In this document: positions 14,782 to 20,971 of the stretch, in pieces | How positions within the stretch are numbered: the first letter of the stretch is position 1 | Layout: each line of letters begins with the position of its first letter | Origin: UKL13-2 sp964417885 | Lineage (GTDB): Bacteria > Pseudomonadota > Gammaproteobacteria > Burkholderiales > Usitatibacteraceae | Length of the DNA: 20,971 nucleotides | NCBI GenBank assembly: GCA_964417885.1 | Contig: CAYQKN010000059.1 | Span: 1-20,971 of the forward strand | Direction: 5' to 3' | Position numbers and translations under genes: made by a program | The notes under the pieces: model-generated | The model's input: the letters and a program-made list of their open reading frames with translations, nothing else | The model's database searches: none | Told to the model about the DNA's origin: nothing

Positions 14782-15818
14782 CAGCTGTTGGCCGCGTCGC
14801 GGATCATGTTGCGCGCAATTACCAGCTGCTGGATCTGGCTGGTGCCCTCATAAATGCGGAACAGCCGCACGTCGCGGTAGAAACGCTCGATGGCGTAGTC
14901 GCTGACGTAGCCGGCGCCACCGTGGATCTGCACGCAGCGATCCGCCACCCGGCCGCACATTTCGGAGGCGAACAGCTTGGCGCACGACGCCTCGGTGCTG
15001 ACGTTCTCGCCGGCATCGCGGCGCTGCGCGGCGTTCAGCACCATGCAGCGCGCGGCGTAGATCTCGGTGCGGCTGTCGGCCAGCATCGCCTGCACCAGCT
15101 GAAATTCGGCGATCGGCTGGCCGAACTGCCGGCGCTCCATCGCATAACGCAGCGCGTCGGCCAGCATCCGTTCCGCCGCGGCGACACAGACCGCCGCGAT
15201 GTGCAGGCGCCCCTTGTCCAGCACCTTCATCGCGGTCTTGAAGCCGACGCCCTCGACGCCGCCGATCAGGTTGGCCGCCGGCACCCGGCAGTTGTCGAAA
15301 ATCACGTCGCAGGTGTGGGCACCTTTCTGCCCCATCTTTCGGTCGATCCGGCCCAAGCTCAGGCCCGGCGCCCCGCGCTCGACAATGAAGGCGGAGATCG
15401 CGGCCGCGCCTTTCCTGCCCGGGTCGGTGCGCGCCATCACGGTGAAGATGCCGGCCTCGGGCGCGTTGGTGATGTAGCGCTTGGTGCCGTTGAGCACGTA
15501 GTGATCCCCGTCGCGCACCGCGCTGGTGGTGAGCGAGGCCGCGTCCGAACCCGAGCCCGGCTCGGTCAGCGCAAACGACGCCACCATTTCCCCTGACGCC
15601 AGTTTCGGCAGGTAGAACGATTTTTGCTCCGGCGTGCCATCCATGATGATGCCCTGCGAGCCGATGCCGTTGTTGGTGCCGAACAGGGAGCGGAACGCCG
15701 GCGAGGTGCGGCCGAGTTCAAACGCCACCCGCACTTCTTCCTCCATCGTCAGCCCCAATCCGCCGTAGGCCTCCGGGATGCACAGGCCGAACAGGCCGAG
15801 TGCTTTCATTTCCGCCAC
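14781..15818 (-). CDS. Acyl-CoA dehydrogenase, N-terminus lost in the assembly gap
   Basis: This FAD enzyme introduces the 2,3 double bond into an acyl-CoA. The 345 visible residues cover all but about 30-40 N-terminal residues. Seen are IPEAYGGLG, the flavin-contacting ALTEPGSGSD (83-92 of the visible part), RQFGQPI (230-236), QIHGGAGYV, and RIYEGTSQIQ, whose Glu (visible residue 324) is the catalytic base. Visible Arg43 in SPAFRSLFG aligns, over an ungapped stretch to YLP, with the segment of human glutaryl-CoA dehydrogenase (YRSAMS) whose Arg94 binds the free carboxylate; this comparison is from memory. A substrate with a terminal carboxylate is therefore suggested. A desulfinase of the related type is less likely because the catalytic Glu is kept. 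The ligase gene follows with a 1-nt overlap. Confidence 0.9.
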   Translation of the reverse strand: MAEMKALGLFGLCIPEAYGGLGLTMEEEVRVAFELGRTSPAFRSLFGTNNGIGSQGIIMDGTPEQKSFYLPKLASGEMVASFALTEPGSGSDAASLTTSAVRDGDHYVLNGTKRYITNAPEAGIFTVMARTDPGRKGAAAISAFIVERGAPGLSLGRIDRKMGQKGAHTCDVIFDNCRVPAANLIGGVEGVGFKTAMKVLDKGRLHIAAVCVAAAERMLADALRYAMERRQFGQPIAEFQLVQAMLADSRTEIYAARCMVLNAAQRRDAGENVSTEASCAKLFASEMCGRVADRCVQIHGGAGYVSDYAIERFYRDVRLFRIYEGTSQIQQLVIARNMIRDAANS

Positions 15819-15918
15819 NNNNNNNNNNNNNNNNNNNNNNNNNNNNNNNNNNNNNNNNNNNNNNNNNNNNNNNNNNNNNNNNNNNNNNNNNNNNNNNNNN
15901 NNNNNNNNNNNNNNNNNN
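15819..15918. other. Assembly gap (100 N)
   Basis: A run of exactly 100 N is a conventional scaffold gap of unknown true size. It hides the start of the acyl-CoA dehydrogenase gene and the whole divergent promoter region shared with the hydratase operon. Any continuous reading frame through it is an artefact. Confidence 0.98.
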
Positions 15919-15930
15919 GCCGTGCGAAGC

Positions 15931-15936
15931 GAGGAG
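15931..15936 (+). promoter_or_regulatory. Shine-Dalgarno site of the enoyl-CoA hydratase gene
   Basis: GAGGAG lies 5 nt before the second of two adjacent ATG codons (15942) and only 2 nt before the first (15939). This spacing decides for 15942 as the start. Confidence 0.75.
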
Positions 15937-15941
15937 AAATG

Positions 15942-16712
15942 ATGACCGACGTGTTGCTGGACCGCCCGGCCGAGGGCGTGGCGCGCCTGACACTGAATCG
16001 TCCCGAGGTGCGCAATGCCCTGTCGATGAATGTGCGCGAACAGCTTGCGGCCCACTTTACCGGCCTGGCCGAAGACGCCAGCGCGCGCGTCGTCATCCTG
16101 ACCGGCGGGCCGCTGGTGTTCGCAGCCGGCGCCGATATCCGCGACATGGTCGACCGCGGCGCGGCCGAGATGCTGTTGCGCCGCACCCACCAGCACTGGC
16201 AAGCCATCAGCCAGTTTCCCAAGCCGGTCATCGCCGCCGTCAACGGCTATGCATTGGGCGGCGGCTGCGAACTGGCGATGCATTGCGACATCATCATCGC
16301 CGGTGAAAACGCCAGCTTCGGCCAGCCGGAGATCCGCGTCGGCATCATGCCGGGTGCCGGCGGCACCCAGCGGCTGACCCGCGCCATCGGCAGTTTCCAG
16401 GCGATGCGGATGCTGCTCACCGGCAAACCCATCAGTGGCCGCGAGGCCTGGACCATGGGACTGGCCAGCGAGGTGGTGGCCGACGAGTCGGTACAGCAGG
16501 CCGCGCTGGACATGGCGATCGGCATCGCCGCCATGCCGCCGCTGGCGGCGATGCAGATCAAGGAAGTGGTGCGCGCCGGGCAGGATGCGCCGCTGGAAAC
16601 GGCGCTGATGCTGGAGCGCAAGGCGTTCCAGCTGCTGTTCGACACCGCCGACCAGAAAGAAGGCATGCGCGCCTTTCTCGACAAGCGCAAACCGCAATAC
16701 ACCGGAAGCTAG
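15942..16712 (+). CDS. Enoyl-CoA hydratase, PaaF-like
   Basis: This crotonase-fold enzyme adds water to a 2,3-enoyl-CoA in beta-oxidation. The protein is 256 residues, full length for the family. The oxyanion-hole segments are FAAGAD (60-65) and ALGGG (104-108). The two catalytic glutamates are Glu110 (GGGCEL) and Glu130 (GQPEIRVGIMPGAGGTQRL). The C-terminus (KEGMRAFLDKRKPQYTG) and the GYALGGGCELAMHCD stretch resemble the PaaF hydratases that act on 2,3-dehydroadipyl-CoA more than fatty-acid hydratases; this is a comparison from memory. The start is set by the Shine-Dalgarno at 15931. It is the first gene of the plus-strand operon, with the 3-hydroxyacyl-CoA dehydrogenase following after 3 nt. 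The promoter lies in the assembly gap. Confidence 0.92.
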   Translation: MTDVLLDRPAEGVARLTLNRPEVRNALSMNVREQLAAHFTGLAEDASARVVILTGGPLVFAAGADIRDMVDRGAAEMLLRRTHQHWQAISQFPKPVIAAVNGYALGGGCELAMHCDIIIAGENASFGQPEIRVGIMPGAGGTQRLTRAIGSFQAMRMLLTGKPISGREAWTMGLASEVVADESVQQAALDMAIGIAAMPPLAAMQIKEVVRAGQDAPLETALMLERKAFQLLFDTADQKEGMRAFLDKRKPQYTGS

Positions 16713-16715
16713 GCG

Positions 16716-18242
16716 ATGAAGCCGGTTGACTCTGCCAGCTTCACCCTGGGCGTGGTCGGCGCCGGCCTGATGGGCGGCGGCATCGCCCAGGTCGCCGCCC
16801 AGGCCGGCATCCGCACCCTGCTGTTCGACGCCCAGCCCGGTGCCGCCGAACATGCGCGACAGAGCATCGGCAATACGCTCAACAAGCTGGCGGCAAAGGG
16901 CAAGTTGAACGCGGCGCAGGCGGCGCACGCCTTCGAACATATACAGGCGGTCGAGTCGCTTGGCGCGTTCAGCGACTGCGACGCGGTGATTGAGGCCGTC
17001 GTCGAGAACCTGGCGGTCAAGCAGGAGGTATTTCGCAACCTGGAGCGGGTGGTCGATCCCGGCTGCGTTCTCGCGACCAACACGTCCTCGCTGTCGGTGA
17101 CCGCGATCGCCGCGGCGTGCACCGATCCGGCACGGGTTGGCGGCTTTCACTTTTTCTCGCCGGTGCCGCTGATGAAAATCGTCGAAGTGATTGACGGCGT
17201 TCGCAGCGGCCCGCAGGTGGGCGCGCTGCTGATCGCATTGGCGCAACGCATGGGTCACACCGCGGTGCGCGCCCAGGACACGCCGGGCTTCATCGTCAAT
17301 CACGCCGGGCGCGGTTACGGCACCGAAGCGTTGCGCATCCTGAGCGAGGGCATCGCCGAATTTCACGTCGTCGACCGCATCCTGCGCGACGGCGCCGGAT
17401 TCCGCATGGGTCCGTTCGAGCTGATGGACCTGACCGGCCTGGACGTGTCGCAGGCGGTGATGGAATCGATCTATCACCAGTATCACGAGGAGCCGCGCTT
17501 CCGCCCCACGCCGCTGCTGCTGCAGCGCAAGCTGGCGGGCCTGCTGGGACGCAAAAGCGGCGAAGGTTTCTACCGCTACGCCGACGGCACCCAGCAGCCG
17601 GTTGCCGGCCCCGCCGCACCCGCCGCGCGGCCGGCGCGGGTCTGGATCAGCCCGCGTCATGCCGGCCTGCATCGACTGGTTTCCGACCTGGTTACCCGGC
17701 TCGGCGGCGCGCTCGACCCGGGTGAGCGTCCAGCCGGCGACGCGCTGTGCGTCGTCACGCCGCTGGGTGGCGACGCCACCGGCGCTGCCATCGACGAGCA
17801 GCTCGACCCCGCCCGCACCGTTGCCATCGATGCACTGTTCGGCCTCGGCACCCACCGCACGCTGATGGCCAACCCCCTCACCACGGCTGCCATGCGCGAG
17901 GCCGCGCTAGGCCTGTTCCAGGCCGACGGCGTGGCCGCCTCCATGATTAACGACAGCGCCGGCCTGGTCGCGCAACGGGTGATTGCACATATCGTCAACA
18001 TTGCCTGCGACATCGCGCAGCAGCGCATCGCCACGCCGCAGGACATCGATCGCGCGGTGACGCTGGGGCTGGGATATCGCATGGGGCCGCTGGCGATGGG
18101 CGATGCGGCCGATGCTGCCAGCATCCTCGCCATTGTTGATTCCCTGTACCGTTTCTATGGCGATCCGCGCTACCGCGCCAGCCCGTGGCTGAGGCGTCGC
18201 GCGCTGCTGGGCATATCGCTGCTTTCGCCTGACCAAACCTGA
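16716..18242 (+). CDS. 3-Hydroxyacyl-CoA dehydrogenase, PaaH-like
   Basis: This NAD enzyme oxidises a 3-hydroxyacyl-CoA to the 3-oxoacyl-CoA. The protein is 508 residues, the long form with two copies of the C-terminal helical domain. The N-terminal Rossmann fold starts LGVVGAGLMGGGIAQ (11-25). The catalytic region contains NTSSLSVTAIA (122-132) and GFHFFSP with His145. The first C-terminal domain begins at DTPGFIVN (188-195), and a second, shorter one occupies about 405-505 and ends in YRASPWLRRRALLG, like PaaH. A Pro/Ala-rich linker lies near 294-306. It starts 3 nt after the hydratase stop and ends 9 nt before the thiolase start, so the three genes form a tight operon. Family resemblance and length favour 3-hydroxyadipyl-CoA or a similar substrate, but this is not proven by sequence. 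Confidence 0.92.
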   Translation: MKPVDSASFTLGVVGAGLMGGGIAQVAAQAGIRTLLFDAQPGAAEHARQSIGNTLNKLAAKGKLNAAQAAHAFEHIQAVESLGAFSDCDAVIEAVVENLAVKQEVFRNLERVVDPGCVLATNTSSLSVTAIAAACTDPARVGGFHFFSPVPLMKIVEVIDGVRSGPQVGALLIALAQRMGHTAVRAQDTPGFIVNHAGRGYGTEALRILSEGIAEFHVVDRILRDGAGFRMGPFELMDLTGLDVSQAVMESIYHQYHEEPRFRPTPLLLQRKLAGLLGRKSGEGFYRYADGTQQPVAGPAAPAARPARVWISPRHAGLHRLVSDLVTRLGGALDPGERPAGDALCVVTPLGGDATGAAIDEQLDPARTVAIDALFGLGTHRTLMANPLTTAAMREAALGLFQADGVAASMINDSAGLVAQRVIAHIVNIACDIAQQRIATPQDIDRAVTLGLGYRMGPLAMGDAADAASILAIVDSLYRFYGDPRYRASPWLRRRALLGISLLSPDQT

Positions 18243-18251
18243 GGAATCGCC

Positions 18252-19454
18252 ATGCTTGATGCCTATATCTACGACGGACTGCGGACCCCGTTCGGCCGTC
18301 ACGCCGGCAAGCTGGCGCCGGTACGGCCCGATGACCTGCTGGCCGGCGTGATGCAGGCGCTGGTGGCACGCAACCAATTTCCGCTGGAGCAACTTGAAGA
18401 CGTTCTGATCGGCTGCACCAACCAGGCCGGCGAAGACAGCCGCAACGTGGCGCGGAACGCGCTGCTGGCGGCCGGCCTGCCGGCGGCCATTCCCGGCCAG
18501 ACCGTGAACCGGCTGTGCGCCAGCGGGCTTGCCGCCGTGCTCGATGCGGCGCGCGCCATCACCGCCGGTGAAGGTGAGCTCTACCTGGCCGGCGGCGTCG
18601 AGAGCATGAGTCGCGCGCCATTCGTGGTGGCCAAGGCTGAGAGCGCATACCAGCGCGAAATGAAGACCTACGACACCACCATGGGCGCGCGCTTTCCCAA
18701 CGCACGGGTAATCGAGCGCTGCGGCGCGGACACCATGCCCGAGACCGGGGACAACGTGGCGCGCGAGTTCGGTGTCAGCCGTGCCGATGCGGACCGGTTC
18801 GCCGCCGCGTCGCAGGCAAAGTACGCCCGCGCCAAGGCCGACGGCTTTTTCAGCGGCGAGATCGAGCCGGTAGCGGTTTCCATCGGACGCAAGGTGCCGC
18901 CGACGATCGTCAGCGAGGACGAGCATCCACGCCCGGAGACCGACCTGGCCGCACTCGCGCGGCTGAAGCCGCTGTTTGACGGTGGCGTGGTGACGGCGGG
19001 CAATGCGTCCGGCATCAACGACGGGGCGGCGGCTTTGTTCATCGGTAGCAAAGCCATTGGCGAACGTTGCGGCGTCAAACCGCTGGCGCGCATCCTTGCC
19101 GGCGCAGCGGTCGGCGTCGAGCCGCGCATCATGGGCGTCGGGCCGGCCTACGCAATACCGAAAGCGCTCGAACGCGCCGGGCTGGCATTGCCGGACATGG
19201 ACATCATCGAAATCAACGAGGCGTTTGCCTCACAGGTGCTGGGCTGCCTGAAGATCATGAACCTCGCCTTCGACGACGCGCGCATCAATCCGCACGGCGG
19301 TGCCATCGCCATCGGTCATCCGCTGGGTGCGTCGGGGGCACGGCTGGCGCTGACGGGCGCGCGCGCCTTGCAGTCGCGCAACCAGCGCTACGCGGCCGTC
19401 AGCCTGTGCATCGGCATCGGCCAAGGGCTGGCGGTGATCCTCGAACGGGTGTGA
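18252..19454 (+). CDS. Acetyl-CoA acyltransferase, 3-oxoadipyl-CoA thiolase-like (PcaF/PaaJ type)
   Basis: This thiolase splits a 3-oxoacyl-CoA with CoA to acetyl-CoA and a shortened acyl-CoA (succinyl-CoA if the substrate is 3-oxoadipyl-CoA). The protein is 400 residues, standard for the family. The nucleophile is Cys89 (NRLCASG), His356 lies in GGAIAIGHPLGASGAR, and the second Cys is Cys386 (LCIGIGQG); NEAF is at 322-325. The stretches NQAGEDSRNVAR and GGVESMSRAPFVVAKAESAY are, from memory, closer to PcaF/PaaJ than to general fatty-acid thiolases. The Shine-Dalgarno GAGGA (18241-18245) overlaps the stop of the preceding gene. It is the last gene of the operon; a GC-rich hairpin follows at 19470-19501. 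Confidence 0.93.
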   Translation: MLDAYIYDGLRTPFGRHAGKLAPVRPDDLLAGVMQALVARNQFPLEQLEDVLIGCTNQAGEDSRNVARNALLAAGLPAAIPGQTVNRLCASGLAAVLDAARAITAGEGELYLAGGVESMSRAPFVVAKAESAYQREMKTYDTTMGARFPNARVIERCGADTMPETGDNVAREFGVSRADADRFAAASQAKYARAKADGFFSGEIEPVAVSIGRKVPPTIVSEDEHPRPETDLAALARLKPLFDGGVVTAGNASGINDGAAALFIGSKAIGERCGVKPLARILAGAAVGVEPRIMGVGPAYAIPKALERAGLALPDMDIIEINEAFASQVLGCLKIMNLAFDDARINPHGGAIAIGHPLGASGARLALTGARALQSRNQRYAAVSLCIGIGQGLAVILERV

Positions 19455-19469
19455 CCCGCGGCCAGGCGA

Positions 19470-19501
19470 GTTGGTTGCCGGCCGCGCGGCCGGCGACCGA
19501 C
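19470..19501. repeat. GC-rich hairpin between convergent thiolase and Crp/Fnr genes
   Basis: The core GCCGGCCGCGCGGCCGGC (19477-19494) is a perfect 18-bp palindrome. With two G-T wobbles the stem extends to 19470/19501. It lies in the 54-nt convergent gap, with no T tract on either side. It may act as a bidirectional, Rho-assisted end or simply block read-through; a classic intrinsic terminator is not supported. Confidence 0.55.
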
Positions 19502-19508
19502 CGGCGCG

Positions 19509-20246
19509 CTATTTGGCCTTGTACGTACCCTGATAGATCGAGCGGACAATCTTGTAGCATTCGCAGGCCACCTGCTCGAGGCCCTTGTGATCCAGGATGC
19601 GAATGTTGCCGCGGCTGTAGCTGATCAGTCCGCGTTCTTCCAGCGCGCTGGCTGCCAGCGTGACGCCGACACGGCGCACCCCAAGCATCAGGGCGACAAA
19701 CTGATGGGTGCGATTGAATTCGTTCGAGGCCAACCGGTCCCGCGTCACCAGCAGCCACCGCGCCAGACGCGCTTCGACCGCGTGATGGCGATTGCACACC
19801 GCGGTCTGCGCGGCCTGCCCCATCATCGCATTGCTGAAACGCAGCAACTCACGGTTCAGCCGGTCGTTGGTCGTGCATTCCCTGCGAAATCGCGATGCCA
19901 GCATCTTCATCGCGCTGCCGGATCCCTGCACCACCGCCCGCGTCAGCGAAACGTCGAAGCCGACCGCCGCGGAAATACCCACCACACCCTCGCTGCCGAC
20001 GGTGCCGACTTCGGTACCCTTTTGCGGGCTGACGATGCTGACCAGCGACACCGCGCCGTCGTTGGGGAAGTACACATACCGGATGGTTCCGCCGGGCTCA
20101 TGCAGCACCTGCCCGAATTCGAGCGGCACCGATTCCAGGTGTTCCTCCAGTCGCTTGTAGTCCTTCCTGGGTAGAGCGGCGAGCAGGCGATTGGAAATCG
20201 GTCCCGCTGCTGCGTGCCTCAAGATGCTCATGGGGTTCCACTTCAT
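19509..20246 (-). CDS. Crp/Fnr family transcriptional regulator
   Basis: This is a probable DNA-binding regulator of 245 residues. The N-terminal cyclic-nucleotide-binding-like beta-barrel covers about 18-135 (PLEFGQVLHEPG, VYFPNDGAVSLVS, VGSEGVVGISAAVG). A long dimerisation helix leads to a winged helix-turn-helix at about 180-220 (QFVALMLGVRRVGVTLAASALEERGLISYSRGNIRILD). The four-cysteine N-terminal cluster of Fnr is absent, and no clear cAMP-binding Arg/Ser pair is seen, so the effector is unknown. The ATG at 20244-20246 has GAGG 8 nt upstream. It converges on the thiolase gene, so control of the beta-oxidation operon is possible but not shown. A perfect dyad (20347-20362) lies about 100 nt upstream, and an AT-rich stretch (20318-20340) between them could hold its promoter. 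Confidence 0.88.
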   Translation of the reverse strand: MKWNPMSILRHAAAGPISNRLLAALPRKDYKRLEEHLESVPLEFGQVLHEPGGTIRYVYFPNDGAVSLVSIVSPQKGTEVGTVGSEGVVGISAAVGFDVSLTRAVVQGSGSAMKMLASRFRRECTTNDRLNRELLRFSNAMMGQAAQTAVCNRHHAVEARLARWLLVTRDRLASNEFNRTHQFVALMLGVRRVGVTLAASALEERGLISYSRGNIRILDHKGLEQVACECYKIVRSIYQGTYKAK

Positions 20247-20346
20247 CAGCCCCGCCTCTTTTTGTAGCTTTTGGGCTCAATAGTCTGCGAAAGCAGCGCA
20301 ATGCGGGTGCCTGAAGTATAACTATATTAATAAAAACAAGGGCTTA

Positions 20347-20362
20347 TGTACGATAGCGTACA
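20347..20362. promoter_or_regulatory. Candidate operator dyad upstream of the Crp/Fnr gene
   Basis: TGTACGATAGCGTACA is a perfect 6-4-6 dyad in the 213-nt gap (20247-20459) between the regulator and the transglutaminase-like gene, about 100 nt before the regulator ATG. Its half-site spacing is compatible with a dimeric regulator, but it does not match the Crp (TGTGA-N6-TCACA) or Fnr (TTGAT-N4-ATCAA) consensus. An AT-rich stretch with TATAGT and TATACT follows on the minus strand. Confidence 0.5.
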
Positions 20363-20459
20363 CAATGCTGAAAAGTGGGCGCTCGCACAGCTAAAAATCT
20401 GTCGTGAGCTGATGACCGGTTAGCGCGCCACGGCACATTTGACCCGCACTGCCGGCTGC

Positions 20460-20971
20460 TCAGGCGGAAGGTGGTGGCGCGTCGATGACTTCGTCGGTGC
20501 GAACCAGGAAAGACTTCAATGTATTGGGACCAAAACTGGTGCTGATGGCCACATCCGCCGCGTCGCGGCCGCGGGCGATCAATACCCGGCCGACACGTGG
20601 AATGTTGTTGCGCGCGTCGAACGTGTACCACTGGCCGTCCAGGTAGGCTTCGAACCAGGCTGCAAAGTCCATCGTGCCGTATGGCGGCGGCATGCCGATA
20701 TCGCCCAGATAGCCGGTGCAGTAGCGGGTCGGGATATTCATGCAGCGGCAGAACGCCACCGCGAGGTGCGCATAGTCGCGGCAGACGCCGGTCCTGTCGT
20801 GGAACGCCTCCCAGGCCGAGCGCGTGCGCCGTGCATGTTCGTAGCCGAATACGATGTGGTGATGCACGTAATCGCAGATTGCCTGCACCCGTGCCCAGCC
20901 GGGTGGTGTGGCGCCAAACAGCTGCCAGGCAATTTCCGACAGCCGGTCGGTCTCGCAATAGCGGCTGCCGA
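20460..20971 (-). CDS. Transglutaminase-like family protein, N-terminus beyond the window
   Basis: This is a papain-fold protein of unknown substrate, possibly a protease or amidase. The last 170 codons are visible; the gene enters from the right edge, with RYCETDRLSEIAWQLFG upstream of any start. Core motifs are VHHHIVFGYEHAR, GVCRDYAHLAVAFCRCMNIP (nucleophile Cys in GVCRD), RYCTGYLGDIG, and WYTFDARNN, with the Asp expected of the Cys-His-Asp triad. The place where most transglutaminase-like proteins have His (before AWFEAYL) is Ala here (MDFAAWFEAYLDG). I recall a small proteobacterial subfamily with Ser or Ala at this place, so this may be a subfamily trait rather than a defect. The C-terminus (ARGRDAADVAISTSFG) also fits that subfamily. 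It lies upstream of the Crp/Fnr gene on the same strand, 213 nt away. Confidence 0.85.
   Translation of the reverse strand, partial: GSRYCETDRLSEIAWQLFGATPPGWARVQAICDYVHHHIVFGYEHARRTRSAWEAFHDRTGVCRDYAHLAVAFCRCMNIPTRYCTGYLGDIGMPPPYGTMDFAAWFEAYLDGQWYTFDARNNIPRVGRVLIARGRDAADVAISTSFGPNTLKSFLVRTDEVIDAPPPSA

Noticed and set aside
13243..14853. 536-codon plus-strand frame
   Set aside because: It is antisense to the acyl-CoA synthetase, which has every family motif in order.
14781..17855. Apparent 1024-codon minus-strand frame spanning the dehydrogenase and the region beyond the gap
   Set aside because: It runs through 100 N; beyond the gap it is antisense to the hydratase and 3-hydroxyacyl-CoA dehydrogenase genes and has no family resemblance. 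Only 14781-15818 is real.
19509..20246. True Fnr (oxygen sensor)
   Set aside because: No N-terminal cysteine cluster; the cysteines present are in the dimer helix and the C-terminal part.

Overview
The window is GC-rich, densely coded chromosomal DNA from a Gram-negative proteobacterium, most likely a betaproteobacterium. The envelope machinery (ExbB, ExbD, TonB, a TonB-dependent receptor, a lipoprotein) shows the Gram-negative cell plan. The order hda, HAD phosphatase, pcnB is, from memory, typical of Betaproteobacteria. A run of 100 N (15819-15918) marks a scaffold gap, so this is a draft assembly or MAG. Both window edges cut genes: pcnB on the left and a transglutaminase-like gene on the right. 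I saw no rRNA, tRNA, CRISPR array, insertion sequence or phage gene.

Layout. Positions 1-2338 (minus) hold a housekeeping operon: hda (replication control), a HAD phosphatase and pcnB (RNA 3' polyadenylation). Positions 2443-6664 (minus) hold a complete Ton energy-transduction and outer-membrane receptor unit in an unusual order: exbD, tonB, receptor, hairpin, exbB, then a strong terminator. Positions 7044-12917 hold a surface lipoprotein 5'-nucleotidase (minus), a divergent CNT nucleoside transporter followed by an M17 aminopeptidase (plus), and a secreted endonuclease/exonuclease/phosphatase-family enzyme (minus). Taken together with the receptor, these genes suggest a locus for scavenging external nucleic acid or nucleotides; this is an inference.

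Positions 13204-19454 hold a full beta-oxidation set split into two divergent arms around the gap. An acyl-CoA dehydrogenase and an acyl-CoA ligase lie on the minus strand. Enoyl-CoA hydratase, 3-hydroxyacyl-CoA dehydrogenase and thiolase lie on the plus strand and resemble PaaF, PaaH and PcaF/PaaJ. The dehydrogenase carries an arginine that aligns without gaps with the carboxylate-binding arginine of glutaryl-CoA dehydrogenase, so a dicarboxylic acid such as adipate is a good substrate guess. A Crp/Fnr-type regulator (19509-20246, minus) follows, with a perfect dyad upstream of it, and then the partial transglutaminase-like gene.

The most striking unexplained structure is a 26-bp perfect inverted repeat (13097-13164) just 3' of the ligase gene. 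A diverged copy (about 11551-11620) lies just 3' of the secreted nuclease gene, which suggests a dispersed palindromic element associated with gene ends.
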